From Paenibacillus camelliae (GTDB lineage: Bacteria; Bacillota; Bacilli; Paenibacillales; Paenibacillaceae), in NCBI RefSeq assembly GCF_023715345.1, contig NZ_JAMBNY010000008.1, forward strand, positions 124,001 to 188,000: a DNA stretch of 64,000 nt, written 5' to 3'. Below, piece by piece: positions 1-6,941 of this stretch; positions within the stretch are counted from its first letter, which is position 1; each line of letters opens with the position of its first letter. A model generated the notes under the pieces. It searched no databases. It was not told where the DNA came from and saw only the letters and a program-made list of their open reading frames with translations. The translations under genes were made by a program, and so were the position numbers.

Positions 1-1255
1 CGTGAGCAGCGACCTGCCCACTTACAAGCTCATCGCTGATGTCTAGCGACTCGCCACTCCATACATTATAGGCTTTTTGGTAGCTCCATTGATAATGGCC
101 GAGATCGATAGTTGATTCTGAAGTTTGTTCACCAACGTTGAAAAAAGCAACGTAACGAGAGCCATCCTCACCATCAGCTGTCCATATGATCTCATGGCCG
201 CTGCGGCGAAGTAATCTAGCGTTAGATGATGTTTGATGCATATGAATAAGCTCACGATTCGTAATTAGGTTTAATGTCCATTCATCGTTATCACGCAGCT
301 CTCCTCCGAAAAACAGCGGTGAACGGAAAATACTCCATAGCGTCATCATCGTAACTTGCTCATCCTTCGTAAAGCGAGTCCAACGATCAGCTCCTCCGCC
401 ATCTACAGATCGGATGCCGATATGTCCAAGCGGAAGCATGTCACAGTCCGGCCAGCAGCCGTTGCCTGATTTGCCCTGCCATTTCTCGCAGCGATCGAAC
501 ATATCAAGCAATAGATGCCAATGATCCCAGAAATCATCGGTCATGCGCCACATATTGGCATGATTGGTGAAAAACCCGGCATGCTCTAGCGGAGCAGGTC
601 CTGGAGATAAACTAAGCACCATCGGTCTACCACAGTTTTGTATGGCCTGCTGAATGAGTGCGATTTCTGGCAAATGAGCATCGTACAGTCTCGAAGCTGC
701 AATATCGTCTACCTTTACAAAATCTACACCCCATGATGCATAAAGCTCAAACAAGGAGTTGTAATAGGCTGCAGCACCTTCTTTGCTTGCATCGATCCCG
801 TACATATCAGTATTCCATGGGCAGATAGAATTCGTTGAAGCGATATCACGAGCACGCTGCGACGTTCCAAGCAGTGCTGTATTTTGATGAACGGCTTGAC
901 GTGGGATACCGCGCATAATATGTATGCCGAATTTTAATCCAAGGCTGTGTACATAGTCAGCAAGCGGCTTGAAGCCTTGACCGTTCGCAGCTGAAGGAAA
1001 ACGGTTTTCAGCAGGCATTAAGCGAGAGTATTCGTCCATAACTAGCGGCACGAATGGGCGATAATGTGAGGAAACCGCACCAGGCTCACTCCACTGAATA
1101 TCAACAACGATCGTATCCCAGCCGAAAGCGAGCAGATGCTCAGCCATGTACGCTGCATTGCCTCGAATCTCTTCCTCTCTAACTGCTGCTCCATAGCAGT
1201 CCCAGCTATTCCAGCCCATAGGTGGAGTAGGCGCAAATAAACGATGATCCATCAT
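1..1255 (-). CDS. Alpha-galactosidase-like glycoside hydrolase (GH27, clan GH-D), C-terminus cut by window edge
   Basis: Reading the minus strand from the ATG at 1255 gives about 418 codons with no stop before the window edge, so the 3' end is missing. The N-terminus carries the GH27 signature PPMGWNSWD (about residues 11-19). The later segment VDFVKVDD supplies the likely catalytic nucleophile Asp, and MTDDFWDHW the likely acid/base Asp. No signal peptide is visible, so it probably acts in the cytoplasm on imported galactosides. A ribosome site (GGAGGG) lies 7 bases before the start. An AraC regulator lies just upstream on the same strand, and a copy of the motif CAAAATTGCTATC sits between them, so it is probably controlled by that regulator. 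The substrate is inferred from the family; other clan GH-D activities are possible. Confidence 0.85.
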   Translation of the reverse strand, partial: MMDHRLFAPTPPMGWNSWDCYGAAVREEEIRGNAAYMAEHLLAFGWDTIVVDIQWSEPGAVSSHYRPFVPLVMDEYSRLMPAENRFPSAANGQGFKPLADYVHSLGLKFGIHIMRGIPRQAVHQNTALLGTSQRARDIASTNSICPWNTDMYGIDASKEGAAAYYNSLFELYASWGVDFVKVDDIAASRLYDAHLPEIALIQQAIQNCGRPMVLSLSPGPAPLEHAGFFTNHANMWRMTDDFWDHWHLLLDMFDRCEKWQGKSGNGCWPDCDMLPLGHIGIRSVDGGGADRWTRFTKDEQVTMMTLWSIFRSPLFFGGELRDNDEWTLNLITNRELIHMHQTSSNARLLRRSGHEIIWTADGEDGSRYVAFFNVGEQTSESTIDLGHYQWSYQKAYNVWSGESLDISDELVSGQVAAH

Positions 1256-1368
1256 AATCCCTCCAAATTCAATATTCCAATATGATATGAAATAGTTCAA
1301 AGCTAATACCATCATCATACTGAAAAGATAACGGGGCTGACTATAATAATTATACGTACGCAATAGTA

Positions 1369-1381
1369 CAAAATTGCTATC
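1369..1381. promoter_or_regulatory. Candidate operator copy 1 (CAAAATTGCTATC)
   Basis: This 13-base motif lies about 115 bases upstream of the GH27 start and just after the AraC stop codon. An identical 13-mer recurs at 2362-2374 and a 9-base core at 2478-2486. Its clustering around one AraC gene suggests a binding site for that regulator; this is inference. Confidence 0.45.
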
Positions 1382-1385
1382 TGTT

Positions 1386-2279
1386 CTAATCAAAGAACAA
1401 GCGTTTATAGGCGAGCTGGTGCTTATTAGATCGAAAGGTTGCAGGCGTTTGCCCGATTAGCTTTCGGAATTTTCGGATGTAATAGCTTGCGTTAGAGAAG
1501 CCTACAGAACGCGCAATGTGCTCAAGCGACTGATCCGTTGAAAGCAAAAGCTCAAGTGATTGCTCGATACGTTTTCGATTTACATACTCATTTGGCGTCA
1601 GACCGACGTATTTGGAAAAGCTGCGCAAAAAATGATACTTTGACAGCCCAACCAGCTCTGCTAGCTGCTCTTGGCCAATCATATTAGCATAGTTCAGATC
1701 AATCCATTGTACAGCTTTAGCTATTGCAGCAGGCATCGCCGCTGGAACAGAATGGCTATCAGCAAATTGCCTTAGTGACATAAAAAATGAATAGACATAA
1801 CTGGAAGCAGTAAACGGGTCGGTAATCTGTCCTTGCTGAGCAGCTACGAAGAGTTGAGTAAGCTTAACAATCGGAGCACTGTCGGGCGGAAGCTTTGGCA
1901 ATCGCCCCATTAGCTCGGTTATTTCATTCCATAGTGGCATTATGGTATGGGGTCTGACTAGCAGGAACATAAACTGCCAGCCTTGCTGATCCTGCTCCGG
2001 TACGTAGTAGTAGCAATGATCACTTGGAATTTCAACCAGAAATGCGTGCTGAGCGGTAGCGAGTAACGTTTCTCCATTAAGCTCAAGCACGCCTTGTCCA
2101 GCCAAAGTATATTGAAAAAGCAGCAGTGGTCCGTCGCCTCGCTCCTGCCCATGCCAGCGATAATCGTTATGTGTAATTCGATCATGTCCTACCGCGAACA
2201 GATGGCATATCGGTAAATGCAGCTCCTTAGAGCTGTGAAAGCGAAAGCCGTAGGTTTCATTAGGAAGCTTGTTATTCAT
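1386..2279 (-). CDS. AraC family transcriptional regulator (cupin-like sensor plus AraC HTH)
   Basis: A 297-residue one-component regulator. Residues about 20-150 look like the beta-barrel (cupin-like) ligand-binding half of AraC proteins, with segments such as LNGETLLATAQHAFLVEIP. Residues about 185-288 form the double helix-turn-helix, with LAELVGLSKYHFLRSFSKYVG and the classic second-HTH motif IARSVGFSNASYYIRKFRK. It lies upstream of the alpha-galactosidase-like gene on the same strand and divergent from a polysaccharide deacetylase. A repeated motif (AATTGCTAT) lies on both sides of the gene, consistent with autoregulation and activation of the galactosidase. The ligand is probably a sugar but cannot be named from sequence. 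Confidence 0.9.
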   Translation of the reverse strand: MNNKLPNETYGFRFHSSKELHLPICHLFAVGHDRITHNDYRWHGQERGDGPLLLFQYTLAGQGVLELNGETLLATAQHAFLVEIPSDHCYYYVPEQDQQGWQFMFLLVRPHTIMPLWNEITELMGRLPKLPPDSAPIVKLTQLFVAAQQGQITDPFTASSYVYSFFMSLRQFADSHSVPAAMPAAIAKAVQWIDLNYANMIGQEQLAELVGLSKYHFLRSFSKYVGLTPNEYVNRKRIEQSLELLLSTDQSLEHIARSVGFSNASYYIRKFRKLIGQTPATFRSNKHQLAYKRLFFD

Positions 2280-2361
2280 CTATCGACACCCCATGAGCCA
2301 GCAAAACTAGCTGGTTAATTATCGTGAAAGACAGCTTGTATGAAGCCTATCTATAATCTAT

Positions 2362-2374
2362 CAAAATTGCTATC
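2362..2374. promoter_or_regulatory. Candidate operator copy 2 (CAAAATTGCTATC)
   Basis: Identical 13-mer to the copy at 1369-1381, in the same orientation. It lies in the divergent gap between the AraC gene (start at 2279) and the deacetylase gene (start near 2544), so it could serve either promoter. Confidence 0.45.
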
Positions 2375-2476
2375 ATCCGATTGGAGATGAATCTATCATT
2401 AAATCTATCACAATATATAGCTTCGATGCAGCAATAAGCAATTTTTGCATCTATACTTTTAATCTAAATTCTGTAA

Positions 2477-2486
2477 CAATTGCTAT
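2477..2486. promoter_or_regulatory. Candidate operator copy 3 (core CAATTGCTAT)
   Basis: The nine-base core AATTGCTAT found in copies 1 and 2 recurs here, about 60 bases before the deacetylase start and in the same orientation. The left flank differs, so this copy is weaker evidence than the two identical 13-mers. Confidence 0.35.
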
Positions 2487-2543
2487 ATGAGAATCGTCTA
2501 ATATTAAAGTAACATAATTATTAGAATAATAGATTAAAAGGAA

Positions 2544-3380
2544 ATGGGAGTGGAAGGTTTGTTTCGGAAATCATTTGCTATCGCGATTGGGTTTATTGCA
2601 GTTATCGCAATCAGCATAGTAGCTATTTTTGGTATGAATACGCATAAGCCTAGAGGAGTCGTTGTTCTTATGTACCATGACTTCGGGTATAAAGGCAATC
2701 CGTCAGTTATTAATGCAGAGGTTTTTGATGATCAGATGAATGCTCTTTATGAAAACGATTTTAATATTATTTCCATTGAACAATACGTTGATTACATGGA
2801 AGGAAGAATTGATCTCCCTGAGAAGTCAGTGCTCATCACTTTTGATGACGGATACTTAGATTTTTATGAAATTGCTTATCCAATATTGCAGACGTATCAG
2901 TTCCCAGCGACTAACTTTATAATCGTCAAATCATCGGATGAACCGAACCCAGATCACTTGCCGCATTTAACCTGGGACCAAATGCGTGAGATGAAAGCGA
3001 ATGGAATGAGCTTTTACAACCATACGTACGATTCTCACAAAATGCTGAACATTGATGATAATAAAAGCCCGATGCTAGCTAACCATATGGAAGGCGAAAC
3101 AACTGAGCAATATAAGGCGCGTGTAAAAGAAGATCTTCTAAAAGCGCATGAAATACTCGTTAGAGAGCTAGGAGAGCAGGACAATATTTTAGCTTTCCCT
3201 TACGGCGCATTTAGTGATGAATTGCTAGAAGTGATGGAGGAGATCGGGATCGATCATGCGTTCACGATCCGTCCAGGCTTGAATGAGCGTGGCAAACAAA
3301 AGCTATATTACCGCGTTAATGCTGGTTTATCCGCACTAGATGGAGATGCACTCGTTAAGAAAATTACTGAGCAGTATTAA
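2544..3380 (+). CDS. Membrane-anchored polysaccharide deacetylase (CE4/NodB fold, IcaB/PgaB-like)
   Basis: A 278-residue protein with an N-terminal hydrophobic anchor (about residues 8-30) and a NodB-type deacetylase domain outside the membrane. The metal/catalytic motif TFDDGY places the two Asp at 101 and 102, and NHTYDSH gives His160 and His165. The H-x4-H spacing resembles the IcaB/PgaB branch, which de-N-acetylates poly-N-acetylglucosamine, rather than the peptidoglycan branch (H-x3-H). It is a single gene followed by an unrelated small membrane protein. The start is uncertain: the ATG at 2544 has almost no spacing to AAGG, while the TTG at 2559 is preceded by GGGAGTGG. Substrate is inferred only. 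Confidence 0.88.
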   Translation: MGVEGLFRKSFAIAIGFIAVIAISIVAIFGMNTHKPRGVVVLMYHDFGYKGNPSVINAEVFDDQMNALYENDFNIISIEQYVDYMEGRIDLPEKSVLITFDDGYLDFYEIAYPILQTYQFPATNFIIVKSSDEPNPDHLPHLTWDQMREMKANGMSFYNHTYDSHKMLNIDDNKSPMLANHMEGETTEQYKARVKEDLLKAHEILVRELGEQDNILAFPYGAFSDELLEVMEEIGIDHAFTIRPGLNERGKQKLYYRVNAGLSALDGDALVKKITEQY

Positions 3381-3527
3381 TTAGTCATAACTGCGATAAT
3401 GAGAAAAATAATGGGGTTTGTAGTGAGATCGTTGTAATATATGTATGCCTCAACGAATAGATTGAATTTGTGTCTGAATTGTTTGTTGTTCGAACGCTCA
3501 ACAATCAAGAAAGGTCGTGATTATTCG

Positions 3528-3833
3528 TTGGAAACTAACACTCCTCAGGCCCCTCAAGAGCAATATGCATACCAGCAATATCAAAGCAATCAAGCTGTAG
3601 CGCCTATTGTTACAGTAAAGGAATGGCTAATTACGATGCTAATTATGATCATTCCGATCGTTAATCTTGTTATGATTTTTGTTTATGCATTCAGCAGTGG
3701 TCACAATCCATCGAAATCCAACTTTTTCAAGGCGTATTTGATTATGGCCTGTATCATCATAGGCTTATACCTATTGTTGTTACTGTTATTTGTTGTCATA
3801 TTTGGCAGCGCATTGGCTTCGTTAAATAGTTAG
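3528..3833 (+). CDS. Small two-helix membrane protein of unknown function
   Basis: The frame is open from an ATG at 3441, but the first 29 codons look non-native (Cys/Asn/Leu rich, no ribosome site). The more natural start is the TTG at 3528, giving about 101 residues. The N-terminal 30 residues are rich in Gln, Tyr and Pro and probably disordered. Two hydrophobic segments follow (VKEWLITMLIMIIPIVNLVMIF and a second of about 25 residues near the C-terminus) with the polar loop SSGHNPSKSNFFKA between them. This resembles a small family of Firmicutes hypothetical membrane proteins; no function is assigned. A strong hairpin terminator follows. Confidence 0.6.
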   Translation: METNTPQAPQEQYAYQQYQSNQAVAPIVTVKEWLITMLIMIIPIVNLVMIFVYAFSSGHNPSKSNFFKAYLIMACIIIGLYLLLLLLFVVIFGSALASLNS

Positions 3834-3889
3834 TTTAGTTCTCTCAATCGGAGGACGCTGCGGAGCAAAGCGTTCTTACACTCGCGATT

Positions 3890-3956
3890 AAAGCCTGATT
3901 CCTTAAGTAATGTATAAGGTGGAATCAGGCTTTAAACGCATTCGAATGCCTTTTTT
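3890..3956 (+). terminator. Composite hairpin terminator
   Basis: A 13-bp stem (AAAGCCTGATTCC with GGAATCAGGCTTT, 3890-3902 and 3921-3933) is followed by a small self-complementary GCATTCGAATGC and then a run of six or more T. It separates the small membrane protein gene from the leucine T-box leader. Confidence 0.7.
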
Positions 3957-4056
3957 ACTTTGCTTTTTTCCGTTGGTTTAAGTCAGACAACACCAAGGAA
4001 TGGTATATAATAAATTGGACAAGCTACAATAAATATAAATTTTTTTGAATTGCTAC

Positions 4057-4085
4057 TTGATTACCTGTTACGTTTGTATTAAGAT
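4057..4085 (+). promoter_or_regulatory. SigA-type promoter of the leuA leader
   Basis: TTGATT at 4057-4062 and TAAGAT at 4080-4085 are separated by 17 bases. The position is right to start transcription a few bases before the T-box stem I. Confidence 0.6.
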
Positions 4086-4091
4086 ACTAAC

Positions 4092-4370
4092 TAATATTAC
4101 AATACGTTGAGAAGGAATAGTAAGTGGTTTGAAACACTCAGAGAGCTGCTGGTTGGTGCAAAGCAGCTGTGAAAAACTGCTGAACTCGCCTTGGAGTTGC
4201 TCACTGAACATGAATTAGTAGGTGGAGCCGGAGCCTAACCGTTATCAATAGGAGGATCATGATGGCCACATGATCCATTAAGGGCATGCTATATTAGCGT
4301 GAACTGGAGTGGTACCGCGTAAGATTACAAGTCTTTCGTCTCTAGAATAGGAGATGAAGGGCTTTTTTTT
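4092..4370 (+). promoter_or_regulatory. T-box leader, leucine specifier (CUC), upstream of leuA
   Basis: A full T-box riboswitch. Stem I shows the AGAGAG bulge and the distal-loop pattern GGTTGGTGCAAAGC (4151 onward). The specifier loop reads GAA-CTC-GCC with CTC (Leu) at 4195-4197. The conserved T-box core TGGTACCGCG is at 4310-4319. It is followed by a 14-bp terminator stem and eight T at 4330-4370. Uncharged tRNA-Leu should pair with the specifier and the T-box core, favour the antiterminator and let transcription enter leuA. The specifier amino acid agrees with the downstream gene. Confidence 0.93.
4330..4370 (+). terminator. T-box conditional terminator
   Basis: AGTCTTTCGTCTCT pairs with GGAGATGAAGGGCT (14 pairs including G-T), followed by eight T. 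This is the terminator that competes with the antiterminator containing TGGTACCGCG. Confidence 0.85.
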
Positions 4371-4409
4371 GTTATCTATAACGTCAAAATTGTTAAATGA
4401 AGGATGGTC

Positions 4410-6080
4410 ATGAGCATGAAGAATGTAGAGAAGTACGCAAAAGGTTATTTTATGCCTCCTGTAAGCAGCTTGAAGTGGACACAGAAGGAAAATATTACGG
4501 AAGCACCGATCTGGTGCAGTGTTGATTTGCGCGATGGCAATCAAGCACTAGTTGTTCCGATGAACTTAGAGGAAAAAATTGAGTTTTTCCAACTGCTTGT
4601 TAAGCTTGGCTTTAAAGAAATTGAGGTTGGATTTCCTGCAGCATCAGAGACAGAGTTTACGTTTTTGCGCACCTTGATTGAGCAGGACATGATTCCTGAC
4701 GACGTGACAATTCAAGTACTTACTCAATCTCGTGAGCATATTATTCGTAAAACATTCGAATCCTTAAAGGGTGCTAAAAAAGCAGTCGTTCATCTGTATA
4801 ATTCAACTTCTGTTGCACAGCGTGAGCAAGTATTCAGAAAATCTAAAGAGGAAATCGTTGAGATCGCTGTTAGCGGTGCGAAGCTGTTAAAAGAGTGCGC
4901 TGCTGAAACAGAAGGAAACTTCCAGTTCCAATATTCACCAGAATCATTTACGGGCACAGAGGTAGATTTTTCTTTAGAAATTTGTAATGCTGTACTCGAT
5001 GTATGGCAGCCAACAGAGGATAATAAAGTAATTATCAATCTACCATCAACGGTTCAAATGTCGATGCCGCATGTATACGCTAGTCAGATCGAATATATGA
5101 GTGATAATCTAAAGTATCGCGACAGCGTTATTGTATCCCTACATCCGCATAACGACCGCGGTACTGGTGTAGCGGATGCTGAGCTTGGTATGCTGGCTGG
5201 TGGACAGCGTGTAGAAGGAACACTTCTAGGAAACGGTGAGCGCACAGGTAATGTTGATATTATTACGCTTGCATTGAATATGTACTCTCATGGTGTAGAT
5301 CCTGGTCTTAACTTCGAGAACTTGCCTGAGATTGTAGCGGCTTATGAAAAGCTAACGAAAATGAAGGTAAGTGAGCGTCACCCGTATGCGGGCGAGCTTG
5401 TATTTACAGCATTTTCTGGCTCCCATCAAGATGCGATTGCAAAAGGTATGAAATGGCGCGAGGAGCAGCAGCGTCAATATTGGACCGTTCCTTACTTGCC
5501 GATCGATCCGCTTGATATTGGCAGACAGTATGAGGGCGATATTATCCGGATTAACAGTCAATCTGGTAAAGGTGGGGTTGCCTATCTATTGCAGCAGCGT
5601 TATGGCTTGGATCTTCCACAAAAAATGCGCGAGCATTTAGGCTATGCAGTTAAAAATGTATCGGATCGGTTAAATAAAGAAATTTCAACTGAAGAAATTC
5701 ATCAAATCTTCATGGAAGAGTATGTAAATATTAAATCGCCGATTCAATTTGTATCCTATAGCTTTACACACAACGATGATTATCAAACGATCGTTAAGGT
5801 TCGCATGAATGAGGTAGAAAAAGAAATTATTGGCAACGGAAACGGACGCTTAGATGCGATTATCGATGCACTGCAAACGAACCTTGAGGTTAGTTTTTCG
5901 AACTTGACCTATTCAGAGCATGCGCTAGAGGTAGGCTCGAAGTCACAGGCCGTTTCGTATATTGGCATCCAATCACCAGATGGCACTAATTTTTGGGGCG
6001 TCGGGATCGATCCAGACATTATGACGTCTTCAGTAAAGGGATTATTCAGTGCTATCAACAAAATGATTACAGCAAAATAA
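4410..6080 (+). CDS. leuA: 2-isopropylmalate synthase, long (yeast/actinobacterial-like) type
   Basis: Condenses acetyl-CoA and 2-oxoisovalerate in the first committed step of leucine synthesis. The roughly 556-residue protein has the HMGL-like TIM barrel: LRDGNQ with catalytic Arg41 and metal Asp42, EVGFPAAS, and the metal-binding SLHPHNDRG. A linker follows, then a C-terminal regulatory LeuA dimer domain (about residues 430-556) that usually senses leucine. Three in-frame ATGs are possible (4404, 4410, 4416); AAGGA sits 5 bases before 4410, so that start is preferred. It is a single gene under a Leu T-box and is followed by a terminator, with no leuB, leuC or leuD next to it. This fits a stand-alone LeuA paralogue. 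Confidence 0.93.
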   Translation: MSMKNVEKYAKGYFMPPVSSLKWTQKENITEAPIWCSVDLRDGNQALVVPMNLEEKIEFFQLLVKLGFKEIEVGFPAASETEFTFLRTLIEQDMIPDDVTIQVLTQSREHIIRKTFESLKGAKKAVVHLYNSTSVAQREQVFRKSKEEIVEIAVSGAKLLKECAAETEGNFQFQYSPESFTGTEVDFSLEICNAVLDVWQPTEDNKVIINLPSTVQMSMPHVYASQIEYMSDNLKYRDSVIVSLHPHNDRGTGVADAELGMLAGGQRVEGTLLGNGERTGNVDIITLALNMYSHGVDPGLNFENLPEIVAAYEKLTKMKVSERHPYAGELVFTAFSGSHQDAIAKGMKWREEQQRQYWTVPYLPIDPLDIGRQYEGDIIRINSQSGKGGVAYLLQQRYGLDLPQKMREHLGYAVKNVSDRLNKEISTEEIHQIFMEEYVNIKSPIQFVSYSFTHNDDYQTIVKVRMNEVEKEIIGNGNGRLDAIIDALQTNLEVSFSNLTYSEHALEVGSKSQAVSYIGIQSPDGTNFWGVGIDPDIMTSSVKGLFSAINKMITAK

Positions 6081-6119
6081 TCCAATATCACTGTTGAAAG
6101 TTAAATAAAAATCACGAAG

Positions 6120-6171
6120 AACAGGCTTAGATAAACGCACGATAAGTTGCATATTTAAGCCTGTTTTTTTG
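6120..6171 (+). terminator. Rho-independent terminator after leuA
   Basis: AACAGGCTTA at 6120-6129 pairs with TAAGCCTGTT near 6156-6165, followed by a run of T. Confidence 0.8.
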
Positions 6172-6269
6172 TTTGGTATCAAGGATTAACACGAGAAAAT
6201 GAAAGCCTAGAGTACTGTTGAAATCGTTGGTCAGTGCGAGAAAATTATTATATGGAGGTATGTGATGCG

Positions 6270-6812
6270 ATGGTTAAAACGCTAGTAGAACGAAGCCGAC
6301 AACGTCACAGAATGATTGTGCATGGACTATGTACGCTGCTCGTCATACTTGGAACGATAATCGCGATGATGATATACTCCAACCATTGGCACCAGCAGCA
6401 GTATTTTATCAGTCATATTCAGGGGCCTCTTGTCGAGCTGCAAGGTATTCTAGAGTATCAGCAAACCAGTAGCTGGAATGAGCCGCAGCTAGTATCCAAT
6501 CAGCTATATGTATTGATTGCTTCATTAGACTATGGATTACAGAAGAATAGCTACCCTTCTAAGCTGCTTTCTCGCTCAGAATATGATCAATTTCAACGTT
6601 TAGAAGCTTATTTAAGAGCACTGCCTAATCATAAAACATACAGCAGTGCACAATGGGATGAGTTATCCATTCGGCGCGCAGAGCACCTTAAAGATGCATT
6701 AAAAGAAGCTGGATTAATGATGAATACGACGATTAGTCCCGCTTGGTCTTCATTTATTGATCAGATTATGATACTTACGAAAGAATTAGATAACGCTGCT
6801 AGTCTCCGCTAG
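6270..6812 (+). CDS. Single-pass membrane protein of unknown function next to an AraC sensor
   Basis: The frame opens at a GTG at 6234, but the ATG at 6270 lies downstream of GGAGG (6254-6258, spacing 11) and gives about 180 residues. A short basic N-terminus (ERSRQRHR) precedes one hydrophobic helix (about residues 19-40), so most of the protein is probably outside the cell. The rest is helical and Gln/Leu rich, with no catalytic motif seen. It lies directly before the membrane-bound AraC regulator in the same direction with no clear terminator between, so a partner or accessory sensing role is possible. I do not recognise the family. Confidence 0.6.
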   Translation: MVKTLVERSRQRHRMIVHGLCTLLVILGTIIAMMIYSNHWHQQQYFISHIQGPLVELQGILEYQQTSSWNEPQLVSNQLYVLIASLDYGLQKNSYPSKLLSRSEYDQFQRLEAYLRALPNHKTYSSAQWDELSIRRAEHLKDALKEAGLMMNTTISPAWSSFIDQIMILTKELDNAASLR

Positions 6813-6869
6813 CAGCAGCATCTGTGCAACAAACATATGAAAAACTGTAACGCATTTCATAATTTTCTA

Positions 6870-6899
6870 TTGTAAACGCATACATTATATAGATATACT
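6870..6899 (+). promoter_or_regulatory. Candidate SigA promoter for the AraC sensor gene
   Basis: TTGTAA (6870-6875) and TATACT (6894-6899) are separated by 18 bases, about 43 bases upstream of the ATG at 6942. Confidence 0.4.
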
Positions 6900-6941
6900 G
6901 TATTATGAATGCGATCCAACATTAGAAAGAGGTCGACTGAC

